Positions 10,512 to 19,546 of a stretch of 64,000 bases of DNA are shown here, in pieces. Under the pieces are notes generated by a model, which saw nothing but the letters and a program-made list of their open reading frames with translations, did not search any database and was not told the DNA's origin. The translations under genes were made by a program, and so were the position numbers. The stretch comes from an uncultured Pseudomonadales bacterium (GTDB taxonomy: Bacteria > Pseudomonadota > Gammaproteobacteria > Pseudomonadales > Azotimanducaceae). Each line of letters opens with the position of its first letter. Within the stretch, counting starts at the first letter, position 1. The DNA lies in NCBI GenBank assembly GCA_958296165.1, contig OY282447.1, forward strand, positions 4,811,154 through 4,875,153, given 5' to 3'.

Positions 10512-10665
10512 GTCGTGCTCTATCCCTCCCGGCCAACAACGCTAGCGAAGGCGGCGCGAAAAGCGAACCATACTAAAGAGGCGACGTTCGGAGCAAGCGC
10601 TGCAAGGGCGAGGCGAGTGGGCGACGGGCCGTTCTAGCGGCAGCGCCACGCAGCGCTTGCCGTGC

Positions 10666-11955
10666 TCATCGATATGGGCACCGGCCGGTTTTCACATGCG
10701 CCTCGAAATCCTCCCGGAAGTACCGCAGCCCGCTCGCTAGCGGCTCGATGGCGCCGGGCGCGTGCAGGCAGAACGTATTCGTGACGCCGCCGATGAACAT
10801 CGCGTTTCGCTCCAACAGTTCCAGATCGCCTTCCTTGCCGCGCCCCTCCTCGATGTCGGTGAGCATCTGCTCGACCCACGGCAGCCCGTCCCGACAAGGC
10901 GTGCAGAAGCCACAGGACTCCTGCGCGAAGAAGTGCTCCAAATTGCGGCACATGTCTACCGGGCAGATGGAATCATCCATCACGATCATCGTACCGGTGC
11001 CCATGCGGCTGCCAGCAGCCTGGATGGTGCCGTAGTCCATGGCGAGGTCGAGGTGCTCGGCTACCAAGAAGTCCGTCGAAGCGCCGCCAGGCAGCACGCC
11101 GCGCAGCCGGTAGCCATCCCGCATGCCGCCGGCGTGTTCTTCGATGATCTCGCGGATGGGAGTGCCGATGGGGAGTTCCCACAGGCCGGGGTTGTTCACG
11201 CGCCCGGAGACGCCGTAGAGCTTGGTGCCAGCGTCGTCGCCGATGCCCAATGCCTGATACCACTGTGCGCCGTTGCGGATGATGGCGGGTACGTTGCAGA
11301 AGGTCTCCACGTTGTTGACGATGGTGGGACGCCCCCAGGCACCGCTGGCCGGCGGAAAAGGCGGCTTCTGGCGCGGCTGGGCGCGTTTTCCTTCCAAGGC
11401 GTTCAACAGCGCGGTTTCCTCACCGCAGATGTAGCGCCCGGCACTGCGGTGGATGCGCAGCTCGAAATCAAAGCCGGTGCCGAAGATGCCTCTGCCCAAG
11501 TAGCCCTTGGCGTATGCCTCGTCGATCGCCCGCTGCAGTTGGCGGTAGGGCTTGTGGTATTCGCCGCGGATGAAGACGTAGCCGCGCCCTGCGCCGATGG
11601 CCCAAGCGCCGACAATCATGCCCTCCACCAGCAGATGCGGGTTGTTTTCCAGCAGAAAGCGGTCCTTGAACGTGCCCGGCTCCATTTCGTCCGCGTTGCA
11701 CACCAAGTACTTGGGGCCGCCGTCCGCAGCGTCGCCCTGTGGCACGAAGCCCCACTTCATGCCGGTAGGAAAGCCAGCGCCGCCGCGGCCGCGCAGGTTC
11801 GCTTCCTTCACCAGGTCGATCACCTCGGCTGGCGCCATGGACGTCAGTGCGGCGCGGGCGCCCGCATAGCCTCCGTAGGACTCGTAGGAGACCAGATCCA
11901 GGGCGCCGCCTGCGGCGTCGACGGGGCCGATGAGCGGCCGGTCAGTAGCTGTCAT
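10666..11955 (-). CDS. nuoF: NADH-quinone oxidoreductase subunit F (NADH/FMN, N3 cluster)
   Basis: NADH-binding subunit (429 aa). Seen: the NADH site [13 protein letters not shown] near residues 54-66, the FMN-region EPGTFKDR stretch, and the C-terminal [12 protein letters not shown] plus a later Cys for the 4Fe-4S N3 cluster. AAGGTG sits 6 bases before the ATG. nuoE, the usual upstream neighbour, is absent. The next gene upstream is the RloB-like nuclease gene, so nuoF now heads the local nuo block. Confidence 0.97.
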   Translation of the reverse strand: MTATDRPLIGPVDAAGGALDLVSYESYGGYAGARAALTSMAPAEVIDLVKEANLRGRGGAGFPTGMKWGFVPQGDAADGGPKYLVCNADEMEPGTFKDRFLLENNPHLLVEGMIVGAWAIGAGRGYVFIRGEYHKPYRQLQRAIDEAYAKGYLGRGIFGTGFDFELRIHRSAGRYICGEETALLNALEGKRAQPRQKPPFPPASGAWGRPTIVNNVETFCNVPAIIRNGAQWYQALGIGDDAGTKLYGVSGRVNNPGLWELPIGTPIREIIEEHAGGMRDGYRLRGVLPGGASTDFLVAEHLDLAMDYGTIQAAGSRMGTGTMIVMDDSICPVDMCRNLEHFFAQESCGFCTPCRDGLPWVEQMLTDIEEGRGKEGDLELLERNAMFIGGVTNTFCLHAPGAIEPLASGLRYFREDFEAHVKTGRCPYR

Positions 11956-12040
11956 TCAGCACCTTCTTACAGGATTCGTTTGGAGTCAGCCAAGCACAGC
12001 GAGCCGGCACAACACGACGCCACTCCGCAGCGGAGAAAGT

Positions 12041-12068
12041 CGTATAACGCACTAAGACGCTCCAACAA
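12041..12068 (-). promoter_or_regulatory. Candidate promoter for the nuoF-N block
   Basis: On the minus strand TTGTTG (12068-12063) and TATACG (12046-12041) are 16 bases apart, about 85 bases before nuoF. Each matches 4 of 6 consensus positions. The block would need a promoter here if it is no longer driven from nuoA. The prediction is weak. Confidence 0.25.
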
Positions 12069-12099
12069 CATAGGGAGCCTACACTCTAGGAAGGAGATT

Positions 12100-12750
12100 T
12101 CAACCCTTGGACGTCGGCTTCCCCATCTCCTCTTTCTTCGCGTTGAGGTTGGACAATTCCTCAACGAGTTGGTGGACTTCAGTAGATGGACTGCGCTCGC
12201 CGGTAGCTCTAGCGTCCTTCTGCGCTTGCCTTGCATTGGCCAGAGCTCCGCTCAGCCGGCCGTGCGTCATGGCGAATACGTCTTCGTCAGACTTCTCGTA
12301 CATGGGCAGATGCGTGCGCAAGTCCTCAATGCAGGCTGCGCACGGGCTCCGGTCCGGCAGCCTCGCGTACGGCTTGCGCGAATACTCGAAGTGCAGAAGA
12401 AGCCAATACTCGAAACACGGCCAAGACCGAGCCAGCCTGAAGCGCTTGGCCTCGGCTTTCCGAGACGCTTCCTCAAAGTGCGGATGATCGTCGTGGTCGA
12501 AGACACACCAAACGTCTTCGTATCGTTCGCCGCGCCGTGCCTCCCGCCTAGACAATCTGATAGCGTGGTCAACGAGCACCGAAGGGTCGCCGCCGATTCC
12601 CACCACCGACAACGTGTGGATTCGATAGCGCCCTCTGAACGCCACGAAGTACTGCGGCTCGGTTTTCTTACCTTCACAAACCACTAATACGCGATCAAGA
12701 TCACGCACGCTTGGCCTTGGCTTCGTAAGCCGACCTGGCCGCCTCGCCAT
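12100..12750 (-). CDS. RloB-like protein, Toprim-type putative nuclease of a defence pair
   Basis: 216 aa. It reads LVVCEGKKTEPQYF (Glu26), then WCVFDHDDH (Asp85, Asp87), then SWPCFEYWLLLHFEY. This matches the RloB family, whose E...DxD layout fits a Toprim catalytic fold. RloB-like proteins occur beside AAA-family ATPases in restriction-linked (RloA/RloB) and abortive-infection (AbiL-type) loci. The start MARRPG is chosen because it lies one base after the ATPase stop, so the two genes are coupled. The longer open frame runs back into the ATPase gene. Target (phage or host RNA/DNA) is unknown; role is inferred from partner and family. Confidence 0.8.
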   Translation of the reverse strand: MARRPGRLTKPRPSVRDLDRVLVVCEGKKTEPQYFVAFRGRYRIHTLSVVGIGGDPSVLVDHAIRLSRREARRGERYEDVWCVFDHDDHPHFEEASRKAEAKRFRLARSWPCFEYWLLLHFEYSRKPYARLPDRSPCAACIEDLRTHLPMYEKSDEDVFAMTHGRLSGALANARQAQKDARATGERSPSTEVHQLVEELSNLNAKKEEMGKPTSKG

Positions 12751-12751
12751 C

Positions 12752-14017
12752 TCATCTCCCGCCCCGGCGTTGAGACCTGACGTAAGGTACAGCGCCATAC
12801 CGCCCCGCGAGATACGACCGTTCAAGATTCTCGACGCCCTTGCGTGGATGGAACTTAGACAACGAGAAGAGCGCTGTCTCATGGTGCTGATTGCGCTCGC
12901 AAAACCATATCTGGTCACGCCGGAACACATCCTGACTCAGAATCGATGTGTCGTGTGTCGAGAAAATAAGCTGAGCGCCCCCAACATTGGCGTCGGGGTT
13001 GTTGAACTGGTCAACCAAGAACTTGACGAGCGCAGGGTGGAGGTTGTCGTGAAGCTCGTCAATCACCACCACGTGGCCGTTCTCGAGGGAATCCAGCCAT
13101 GGGCCAGCTAAGGCGAACATCTTCAGCGTACCGTCGGACTCTTCGTCAAAGTCCATTTCAACTGGCTCGCCGTTTCGAGAACGATGGACCACACTGACTT
13201 CGTACACGGTCTCCCCGACCATTTCCTGGACGACCCCCCTGACCACTCCAGGCATCGAATCGGGGATCATCTCCGTCGAGAACTTCCTCTCTTCGACAAG
13301 AACATCCTCGACTGCAAGGTCGGCGACCTGCATGAAATCCACGAGGTCCTGCTTGCGTGGCCCAAGACACCATTTAGTCGAGTGAGTGCTTGGCCAGCCT
13401 CCTAGGCCTGCGACATGGAGGCGAGTCTTGAACCAATCGAACAGCGGCTTCAGTTGAACGCTGTTCAGGCCTACGGCCGTCGAGAGGAACAGAGCATCCG
13501 GCCTCGTTGCGCGCCGCCACACTTCCTTGTCGCCGCGAAGATTGTCGCTGAACTTGAACGTCTCGCCGGCAGTGGTATTGCTTCGCATGAACCATGTCTG
13601 CACGCGCCCGCGCGGCCATGCGTACAGCCATTCGTCCGATACGGCATCTTTAGTAGCGGAGAAGCCGTACTGATAGCGCACGCCGTCGACGATTACCGTC
13701 ACGTCAAAAGTCGTTGGCTGAGCCTTGCTGGCGTCGTCTAGACGGAACGGCGTTACCGGCAGCGGATCTTGCCGGCTGCTGGAGAGTAAGACCGCCTCCC
13801 GCATCGCTGCCAGGCCCATGATTAGATTGGTCTTGCCGCCGGCATTTGGGCCGTAGATGGCGGCCGACCGCACCAATGGCGGCACCGTCACGCCCTCGTT
13901 CAGCGAGGGAGTGACCACGTTGGTATCGAGGTGTTCCCGCATCGGCCCCGCAAGCAGGCTGAGACGGGCCTCATCCTTGATGGATCGGTAATTCTCCACA
14001 CAGAACTCTATCAGCAT
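12752..14017 (-). CDS. AAA-family (AAA_15/21, RloA-like) ATPase of a defence pair
   Basis: 421 aa. It starts MLIEFCVENYRSIKDE, the usual opening of OLD/RecF-like ATPases. Walker A is GPNAGGKT at residues 56-63. A D-loop/Walker B region reads HVVVIDELHDNLHP, followed by QLIFSTHDTSIL. The ATG at 14017 has AAAAGG upstream; the longer open frame adds 26 unlikely residues. It is followed after one base by the RloB-like gene. The ATPase plus Toprim-like arrangement recalls AbiL, OLD/Gabija and PARIS systems, where the ATPase senses infection and licenses the nuclease. Function here is inferred. Confidence 0.82.
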   Translation of the reverse strand: MLIEFCVENYRSIKDEARLSLLAGPMREHLDTNVVTPSLNEGVTVPPLVRSAAIYGPNAGGKTNLIMGLAAMREAVLLSSSRQDPLPVTPFRLDDASKAQPTTFDVTVIVDGVRYQYGFSATKDAVSDEWLYAWPRGRVQTWFMRSNTTAGETFKFSDNLRGDKEVWRRATRPDALFLSTAVGLNSVQLKPLFDWFKTRLHVAGLGGWPSTHSTKWCLGPRKQDLVDFMQVADLAVEDVLVEERKFSTEMIPDSMPGVVRGVVQEMVGETVYEVSVVHRSRNGEPVEMDFDEESDGTLKMFALAGPWLDSLENGHVVVIDELHDNLHPALVKFLVDQFNNPDANVGGAQLIFSTHDTSILSQDVFRRDQIWFCERNQHHETALFSLSKFHPRKGVENLERSYLAGRYGAVPYVRSQRRGGR

Positions 14018-14137
14018 CCAACAGCCTTTTAAGTCTTGTGGTTGACTAGATTCGACGACATTAGCATCTAAATGGGCTTGACACCCCGTGTACACGCAGT
14101 CAGCGCATCCGGGATCTCGCGGCCATGCAGCGGGTCG

Positions 14138-14932
14138 CTAGCGCCGAAACACCGGCGTGCGTTTGGCGAGGAAGGCGTCTACCGCTTCCTTGTGTTCTGC
14201 CGAAGCATAGGCTTGCGCCAGCACTTCGCCCTCGCGCCGCTGTACCAGGCCGATGTCTGTTTCGGCGCCGTTCGCGGTCAGCAATTGCTTCACCCAGCCG
14301 AGGTGCGGGGCCGGATTGGCCGCGATCTCGCGGGCCAGCTTCTTGGCCTCGCCGAGCAGCTCCGAGTGCGTCGTCAGACGGTCCGCCAAGCCCATCTCGA
14401 AGGCTTCGCGACCGGAGTAGAGCCGCGCCGTCAGGCACATCTCGCTGGCGCGGCCAAAACCCATGCGCTGCACGAGGAAGTGCGAGCTGGCGAGTTCCGG
14501 CGTCACGCCCATCTTCACGAACAACATGCCGAACTTCGCTTCCTCGGAAGCGACGATGATGTCCATGGGCAGGATCATCGTCGCGCCGACGCCGACGCAT
14601 GCGCCGTTTACGGCAGCGATCAGTGGTTTCGAGGAACGCATCAGATCGATCCAGTTGCCTGGCACCTCGCGCACTGGGGCGGTCTCGCTGTCCGGCGTCG
14701 GTGCGTTCATCCGCGCTTTGAAGTTGTCGCGAATATCTGCGCCAGCACAGAAGCCGCGGCCGGCCCCAGTCACCACAATCGCGCCCACCTCTGCATCGTC
14801 GTTGCAGGCGCTGATGGCGGCGTGCATTTCGGCGTTCATCTGCGCCGTCCAAGCGTTCAGTCGCTGCGGGCGGTTGAGCGTGAGGACGGCGATGTCGTCC
14901 GCCTTCTCCAGCAGAATCGTCTCGTAGGCCAT
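14138..14932 (-). CDS. Enoyl-CoA hydratase/isomerase (crotonase family)
   Basis: 264 aa crotonase-fold enzyme acting on acyl-CoA in fatty or aromatic acid oxidation. The oxyanion-hole segments GAGRGFCAGAD (about residues 57-67) and NGACVGVGAT (about 110-119) are clear. The catalytic Glu of classical hydratases (F.QPE) is not evident. Instead a Glu sits in VTPELASSHFLVQRMG, the position used by delta3-delta2-enoyl-CoA isomerases, so isomerase activity is possible. The start MAYETILLEK is used. It lies 4 bases after the HpcH/HpaI gene, probably in one operon. Confidence 0.88.
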   Translation of the reverse strand: MAYETILLEKADDIAVLTLNRPQRLNAWTAQMNAEMHAAISACNDDAEVGAIVVTGAGRGFCAGADIRDNFKARMNAPTPDSETAPVREVPGNWIDLMRSSKPLIAAVNGACVGVGATMILPMDIIVASEEAKFGMLFVKMGVTPELASSHFLVQRMGFGRASEMCLTARLYSGREAFEMGLADRLTTHSELLGEAKKLAREIAANPAPHLGWVKQLLTANGAETDIGLVQRREGEVLAQAYASAEHKEAVDAFLAKRTPVFRR

Positions 14933-14936
14933 GCGC

Positions 14937-15725
14937 CTAGTATCCCGTGTGCTCGCGTTGCGCGGCCGCCGTTTCCTTCGCTGCGGCAAGATCGGCGGCA
15001 GCGGCGCGGGCGAGGAAGCCGCTGTCCGTGCCGACCGTCACCAGGTTGAAGCCTTGGCGCAGATACTGCTGCGTGCGCGCCAAGCTGCCGGTGTGGATGC
15101 CGGCGGCGATGCCGTGTTTGCGGCAGGCGGCAAGGATGTTGGCCACGGTTTCGACGTGCTTGGGATGTTCGTCCTGCCCTGGCGTCAGGCCCAACGCGAA
15201 GGCGAGATCGGCGGGGCCTATGTAGATGGCGTCCAAACCCGGGGTGCTTGCGATCTCGTCGAGGTTTTCGATGCCCTCGGCGGTTTCCACCATGGCGATG
15301 CAGGCGGTTTGGCCGTTGGCTTGCGCCGTGTAGCCACGGCCGCCATACATGGCGGCGCGAATGGGGCCGAACGAGCGCATGCCGTCCGGCGGATAGCGGC
15401 AAGCGGAGACGGCGCGCACGGCCTCTTCGCGGTTGTTCACCATCGGCACGATGACGCCGTAGGCGCCCGCGTCGAGCGCTTTCATGATCTCGTAGGGCTC
15501 GTTCCAAGGCACCCGCACGAACGGCGTGGTGTCGCGCGTGGAGATCGCCGGCAGCATGTAGGTGAGGTCGTCGTAGCTCAGCATGCCGTGCTGTAGATCC
15601 ACGCACAGCCAGTCGAAGCCGAGGCTGGACATGGTCTCGGCTGTATAGGCGTTGCCGATGCTCAGCCAGCCGCCGACGGTACCGCCGCCGGCGCGCCAGG
15701 TGGCCAGCGCTGTGTTTTCTCTCAT
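14937..15725 (-). CDS. HpcH/HpaI-family aldolase
   Basis: 262 aa class II aldolase of the 4-hydroxy-2-oxoheptanedioate / 2-keto-3-deoxy-acid type, cleaving hydroxy-oxo-acids to pyruvate plus an aldehyde. Seen: CVDLQHGMLSYDD with the catalytic His, VETAEGIENLDEI with the metal-binding Glu, and GPADLAFALG with the metal-binding Asp. The start MRENTALATW at 15725 removes an unconserved 60-residue extension that would overlap the divergent promoter region. It heads a two-gene unit with the crotonase and diverges from the acyl-CoA synthetase. Confidence 0.9.
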   Translation of the reverse strand: MRENTALATWRAGGGTVGGWLSIGNAYTAETMSSLGFDWLCVDLQHGMLSYDDLTYMLPAISTRDTTPFVRVPWNEPYEIMKALDAGAYGVIVPMVNNREEAVRAVSACRYPPDGMRSFGPIRAAMYGGRGYTAQANGQTACIAMVETAEGIENLDEIASTPGLDAIYIGPADLAFALGLTPGQDEHPKHVETVANILAACRKHGIAAGIHTGSLARTQQYLRQGFNLVTVGTDSGFLARAAAADLAAAKETAAAQREHTGY

Positions 15726-15874
15726 TCGTCTCCCTCTGTGTTGTCTTTGTTGAGCCTTCTTTCGCAGTGCGCCTTCCGTGAACGTGGGAATGGTGAATGC
15801 AGAAGGGCGGTTAGCGAAGGCTGGCAATTGTATAGACTTCGCCGTGGCTTCGCCCTTGGAGGACACTCGCAAAG

Positions 15875-17572
15875 ATGCAAGCGGAAATCGCCGCCGCCGT
15901 GGCACGGGTCACCGCTGCCGGCCAGCCGTACGAAGCGCGCACCGAGCGCATCCGCGGCGTCGACTTCACGGTGTTCGTGAACGCGCCGGAGAATCTGCGG
16001 GCGCTCTATGCCCAAGGCCTCGCCCACGCCGACGAGGACTTCTACGTCTACGACGACGAGCGCTACACCTATCAGAGGATGTGGGATCTGGCGGCGCGCT
16101 GCGCCAACCGGCTAACGGAACGCGGTTTCGCGCCCGGCGACCGAATCGGCATCGCCTTGCGCAATTACCCAGAGTGGATCGCAGCTTTCATGGGCATCAC
16201 CAGCATGGGCGGCATCGCGGTGGCGATGAACGCCTGGTGGTCTAGCGACGAACTGACGTACGGAATCGAAGACAGCGGCTTGAAGCTCCTGTTCACGGAT
16301 GTCGAACGCACCGAGCGGCTGGTCGATCGCGTCGGCGAACTGGGCGTCGAGCTGGTCACCGTGCGGCACGCATATGCTGGCATGGCCACATGGGAGGAGT
16401 TCACCGCTGGCGCATCGACGACCATGCCGGAACCGCCCATCCGTCCCGAAGACAACGCCACCATCCTCTACACGTCCGGCTCGACTGCGCACCCGAAGGG
16501 CGTGCTCTCCAGCCACCGTGCCATCACCAATGCGCTGTTGGGCTGGGAATGCGGCGGCGCCGTGGCGATGGCGCTCAATCCGCAAATGGCCGCCGCGGTC
16601 GGCCGATCGGCGCCGCCGCCGCAAAACCCGCCGGCGGTGATTCTCACCGTGCCGCTGTTCCATGTGACCGGGCTGGTCGTGCAGATGCTGTCGTCGTTCC
16701 GGCGCGGGCGCAAAGTCGTCGGCATGTACAAGTGGGACGCCGAGGAGGCGCTCCGTATCATCGATGCGGAACGGATCACCGAGTTCAACGGCGTGCCGAC
16801 GATGTCCTGGGAACTCGTGCAGTCACCGAACCGCGCCAAGTACGACCTCTCAAGCCTGAAGAGCGCCGGTGGCGGCGGTGCCCCCATGGCGCCGCAACAG
16901 GCCCTGCAAATCGACAAAACCATCGGCAAGGGCTCGTCCGGCACTGGCTGGGGCATGACCGAAACGCAAGGCCTCGCGACCACCATCGGCGGCGAGGCGT
17001 TCCTCAAGCGCCCGCGCAGCTGCGGCCGCGCGGTGCCTCCCATCGTCAAAGTGAAGGCGGTGAAGGAAGACGGCACCGATGCGGCGCCGTTCGAGACCGG
17101 CGAGTTGTGGATCTGGGGCGTGATGAACCTGTCCGAATACTGGAACAAGCCAGCCGCCACCGCTGAGACGCTCACGGACGGCTGGGTTCACACCGGCGAC
17201 ATCGGCCACTTGGACGACGAAGGCTACGTGTTCATCACGGACCGCGAGAAGGACATGGTGATCCGCGGCGGCGAGAACATCGGTTGCCAAGAGGTGGAGG
17301 CGGTGCTCTACGACCACCCGTCCGTGCGCGAAGCAGCCGTTTTCGGCGTGCCCGACGAGCGTTTGGGCGAGACGCTGGCCGCGGTGGTGGTGTGCAAGCC
17401 AGATTGCGCGCTCAGCGCCGAAGACGTACAAGCGTTCGCCGCCCGCCACGTTGCCAAGTTCAAGGTGCCGGACCACGTCTGGGTGCGCGCCGAACGCCTG
17501 CCCCGCATCGCCTCGGAGAAGATCTTCAAGCGCGGCTTGCGGGAGGAGGCCATCAAGCTATTGGGAAGTTGA
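15875..17572 (+). CDS. Acyl-CoA synthetase (class I adenylate-forming enzyme)
   Basis: 565 aa enzyme that adenylates a carboxylic acid with ATP and transfers it to CoA. The P-loop TILYTSGSTAHPKGV (about residues 197-211), GWGMTETQG (A5), the A7 GWVHTGDIG, the hinge DREKDMVIRGGENI (A8) and a modified A10 RIASEKIFKRGLR with its lysine are all present. GGAGG lies 13-18 bases before the ATG. The following dehydrogenase starts 9 bases after the stop, and the divergent crotonase/aldolase pair supports a role in degrading an organic acid. The substrate is unknown. Confidence 0.92.
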   Translation: MQAEIAAAVARVTAAGQPYEARTERIRGVDFTVFVNAPENLRALYAQGLAHADEDFYVYDDERYTYQRMWDLAARCANRLTERGFAPGDRIGIALRNYPEWIAAFMGITSMGGIAVAMNAWWSSDELTYGIEDSGLKLLFTDVERTERLVDRVGELGVELVTVRHAYAGMATWEEFTAGASTTMPEPPIRPEDNATILYTSGSTAHPKGVLSSHRAITNALLGWECGGAVAMALNPQMAAAVGRSAPPPQNPPAVILTVPLFHVTGLVVQMLSSFRRGRKVVGMYKWDAEEALRIIDAERITEFNGVPTMSWELVQSPNRAKYDLSSLKSAGGGGAPMAPQQALQIDKTIGKGSSGTGWGMTETQGLATTIGGEAFLKRPRSCGRAVPPIVKVKAVKEDGTDAAPFETGELWIWGVMNLSEYWNKPAATAETLTDGWVHTGDIGHLDDEGYVFITDREKDMVIRGGENIGCQEVEAVLYDHPSVREAAVFGVPDERLGETLAAVVVCKPDCALSAEDVQAFAARHVAKFKVPDHVWVRAERLPRIASEKIFKRGLREEAIKLLGS

Positions 17573-17581
17573 GGGAACTGC

Positions 17582-18691
17582 ATGACTGCAAAGAAGCCGA
17601 TGACGCAAGAGAAGATGAAGAACATAAAGAAGCCAAAGAAGCTAAAGAAGAGAGTCGCGATGCAGCTGCCGCGCCGCGCTGCGGTCGCCAATCTGAAGCA
17701 ACGCTACGCCCTGGAACTCGAAGCGCTCGGCAGCGTCGCCGAGATCGTGGAAGTGGCAAGCCCCTCGCCCGCTGCGTTCGTAGAGGGCGCGGCGGATTGC
17801 GATGCGGTCATCACCTCTTGGGGCATCCGCTTGGATGAATCCATCGTCAGCCGGCTCGACAAGTGCGTGGTGATCGCCTTGGGCAGCGTCGGCGTAGACA
17901 TGGTGGACGTGGAAGCTGCCACTCGCGCCGGCATCGTCGTGACCAACACGCCGGACGTATTCATCGAGGAAGTGGCCGATCACGCCATGATGCTGCTGCT
18001 GAGCGCCATCCGCCGCACGAAGGAGCAGGATCTCTTCGCCACCAACGGCGATTGGCACAAAGGCCGCCCTCAGCTCAACCATGTGCCGCGCCTGATGGGC
18101 TGCACCTTGGGCCTCGTCTCCTTCGGCAACGTCGCCCGCTGCACGGCAGCGCGCGCCAAAGCGTTCGGCCTGCACGTGATCGCCTACGACCCCTATGTGA
18201 GCGAGCTCACGATCAGCGAGCACGGCGTGGAACCGGTGCCGTGGGGCGAACTGCTCGAACGCTCGGACTACATTAGCGTCCACTCGCCGGACAACGAAGA
18301 GACGCGCCACAGCCTGAACGCCGGCGCCTTCGCCGCCATGAAGGACGGCGTGGTGGTCGTCAACACCGCGCGCGGCCCGATCGTCAAGGAGAAGGATCTG
18401 GTCGACGCGCTGCGCAGCGGCAAGGTGCAAGCCGCCGGCCTCGACGTGCTGGAGCAGGAACCGCCAGCAGCCGACAATCCACTGCTCCACATGCCGAACG
18501 TCATCGTCACTCCGCATGTGGCGTCCGCCTCCACCAGGATGCGGCCCACGGCCCGGCGGCGCGTCGGCCGCGACGTCGCGCTCGTGCTGCGCGGCAAGTG
18601 GCCGATGAGCTGCGTCAATCCGGCAGTGCTGCCGAAGACGCCGCTGGAGCGCTGGCAGCCCTATCCGATGAACCGGGGGCCGAACCGATGA
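17582..18691 (+). CDS. D-isomer-specific 2-hydroxyacid dehydrogenase (CtBP/SerA-like)
   Basis: 369 aa NAD(P)-dependent dehydrogenase. The Rossmann glycine motif is degenerate (LGLVSFGNVAR). The catalytic Arg is in VNTARGPIV, the Glu in LDVLEQEPP and the His in TPHVAS. The N-terminus holds an unusual lysine-rich run of about 25 residues, encoded by an A/G-rich stretch at 17585-17655. Translation could instead begin at MQLPRRAAV (17660), just before the conserved domain. Nine bases separate it from the synthetase gene. Substrate unknown. Confidence 0.88.
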   Translation: MTAKKPMTQEKMKNIKKPKKLKKRVAMQLPRRAAVANLKQRYALELEALGSVAEIVEVASPSPAAFVEGAADCDAVITSWGIRLDESIVSRLDKCVVIALGSVGVDMVDVEAATRAGIVVTNTPDVFIEEVADHAMMLLLSAIRRTKEQDLFATNGDWHKGRPQLNHVPRLMGCTLGLVSFGNVARCTAARAKAFGLHVIAYDPYVSELTISEHGVEPVPWGELLERSDYISVHSPDNEETRHSLNAGAFAAMKDGVVVVNTARGPIVKEKDLVDALRSGKVQAAGLDVLEQEPPAADNPLLHMPNVIVTPHVASASTRMRPTARRRVGRDVALVLRGKWPMSCVNPAVLPKTPLERWQPYPMNRGPNR

Positions 18692-18694
18692 CGC

Positions 18695-18762
18695 TACCCG
18701 CATCGCGCCGGAGAAGAACAGCGATCCTTGGGCGAAGCCGCTAAAGAGCGCGAGCTGGAAAA
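18695..18762 (+). pseudogene. Fossil of a second pepN copy with a large internal deletion
   Basis: 18695-18723 is identical to 20600-20628 inside pepN (codons for TRIAPEKNS). It continues directly into 18721-18760, which matches 22538-22577 near the pepN 3' end (LRSLGEDAKERQLEA), 17 bases exactly and then about 80%. The two pieces, about 1.9 kb apart in pepN, are joined at a shared GCG and out of frame. This is the scar of a former pepN duplicate. Confidence 0.8.
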
Positions 18763-18784
18763 CGCGTGTGTACAATCAAATCCT

Positions 18785-19546
18785 ATGAACAAGCTGCTTA
18801 CTCGAGGGTTACGCCACAAGCATCTTCATGGTCGAGAGGATTGGCGCGAACTGGTGACTAGAGCGATTCAAGGAAAGTGGCCCGTACCCGTTGCTTCCCC
18901 GCAGACGACTCAAGCCGAGCGAGGACTGGGCATCCCCGGCGAGCCCTACTACTTCTACGTCCTGCGGGCTGAGGACAGCTATGGTTTGGTTGTGTTTGTT
19001 CTAAGCGAGGCCGAAGCCGCTGCCTGGCCTGCGAATGCGATGGGGGCTACGCCGTTCGACAGTGGCGGCTGGTGGCTGGGCAAGATTCATACCGACCCGG
19101 CGCTCGATGCCTCAGCACGGCAGGCGGCGTTCCAGACGCTGGACGTACCGCTGCCCGATTGGCAGCGTGCTTTCGAGCGATACGTCCTCGCCTATTACGG
19201 CACGGTCGGTGACTACATCAAGGGCCTCTCCCCGGGGTCCGATAGCACGCCTGCCGGGACCGGGTTCACCTTCATCAAAGCGCAGCCGAACACGGCACGG
19301 GCATGGACATGGGAAGTTCGCGTCCCGCACGGTCTGATCGCCGGTCGCCTTGCGCTGCAGGCAGTCTATATGACCGAAGTGAGTCGCGACGAGTACGTCG
19401 ATTGGCTCTGGCGCAGTGCACTGACAGACAACGAGAGCTACCGAATCCACAGGTGGGTCGAGGACCATGTTGTCGTGCCGAAACATGACGAGTTGGTGGT
19501 GCAAGCGGTAAACGAGTCGATTGCGCTGGAGGTCGCTCATGGTTGA
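18785..19546 (+). CDS. Hypothetical protein, first gene of an unknown two-gene cassette
   Basis: 253 aa with no family I recognise. It is soluble, with no signal peptide or membrane segment, and rich in Trp and Tyr. Notable stretches are PYYFYVLRAEDSYGLVVFVL and ARAWTWEVRVPHGLI, and the C-terminal half is helical and acidic. The ATG at 18785 avoids the upstream open frame, which runs into the pepN fossil. It overlaps the next gene by 8 bases (start at 19539), so the two are likely co-translated. The pair sits between the pepN fossil and intact pepN, suggesting acquisition. Confidence 0.6.
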   Translation: MNKLLTRGLRHKHLHGREDWRELVTRAIQGKWPVPVASPQTTQAERGLGIPGEPYYFYVLRAEDSYGLVVFVLSEAEAAAWPANAMGATPFDSGGWWLGKIHTDPALDASARQAAFQTLDVPLPDWQRAFERYVLAYYGTVGDYIKGLSPGSDSTPAGTGFTFIKAQPNTARAWTWEVRVPHGLIAGRLALQAVYMTEVSRDEYVDWLWRSALTDNESYRIHRWVEDHVVVPKHDELVVQAVNESIALEVAHG

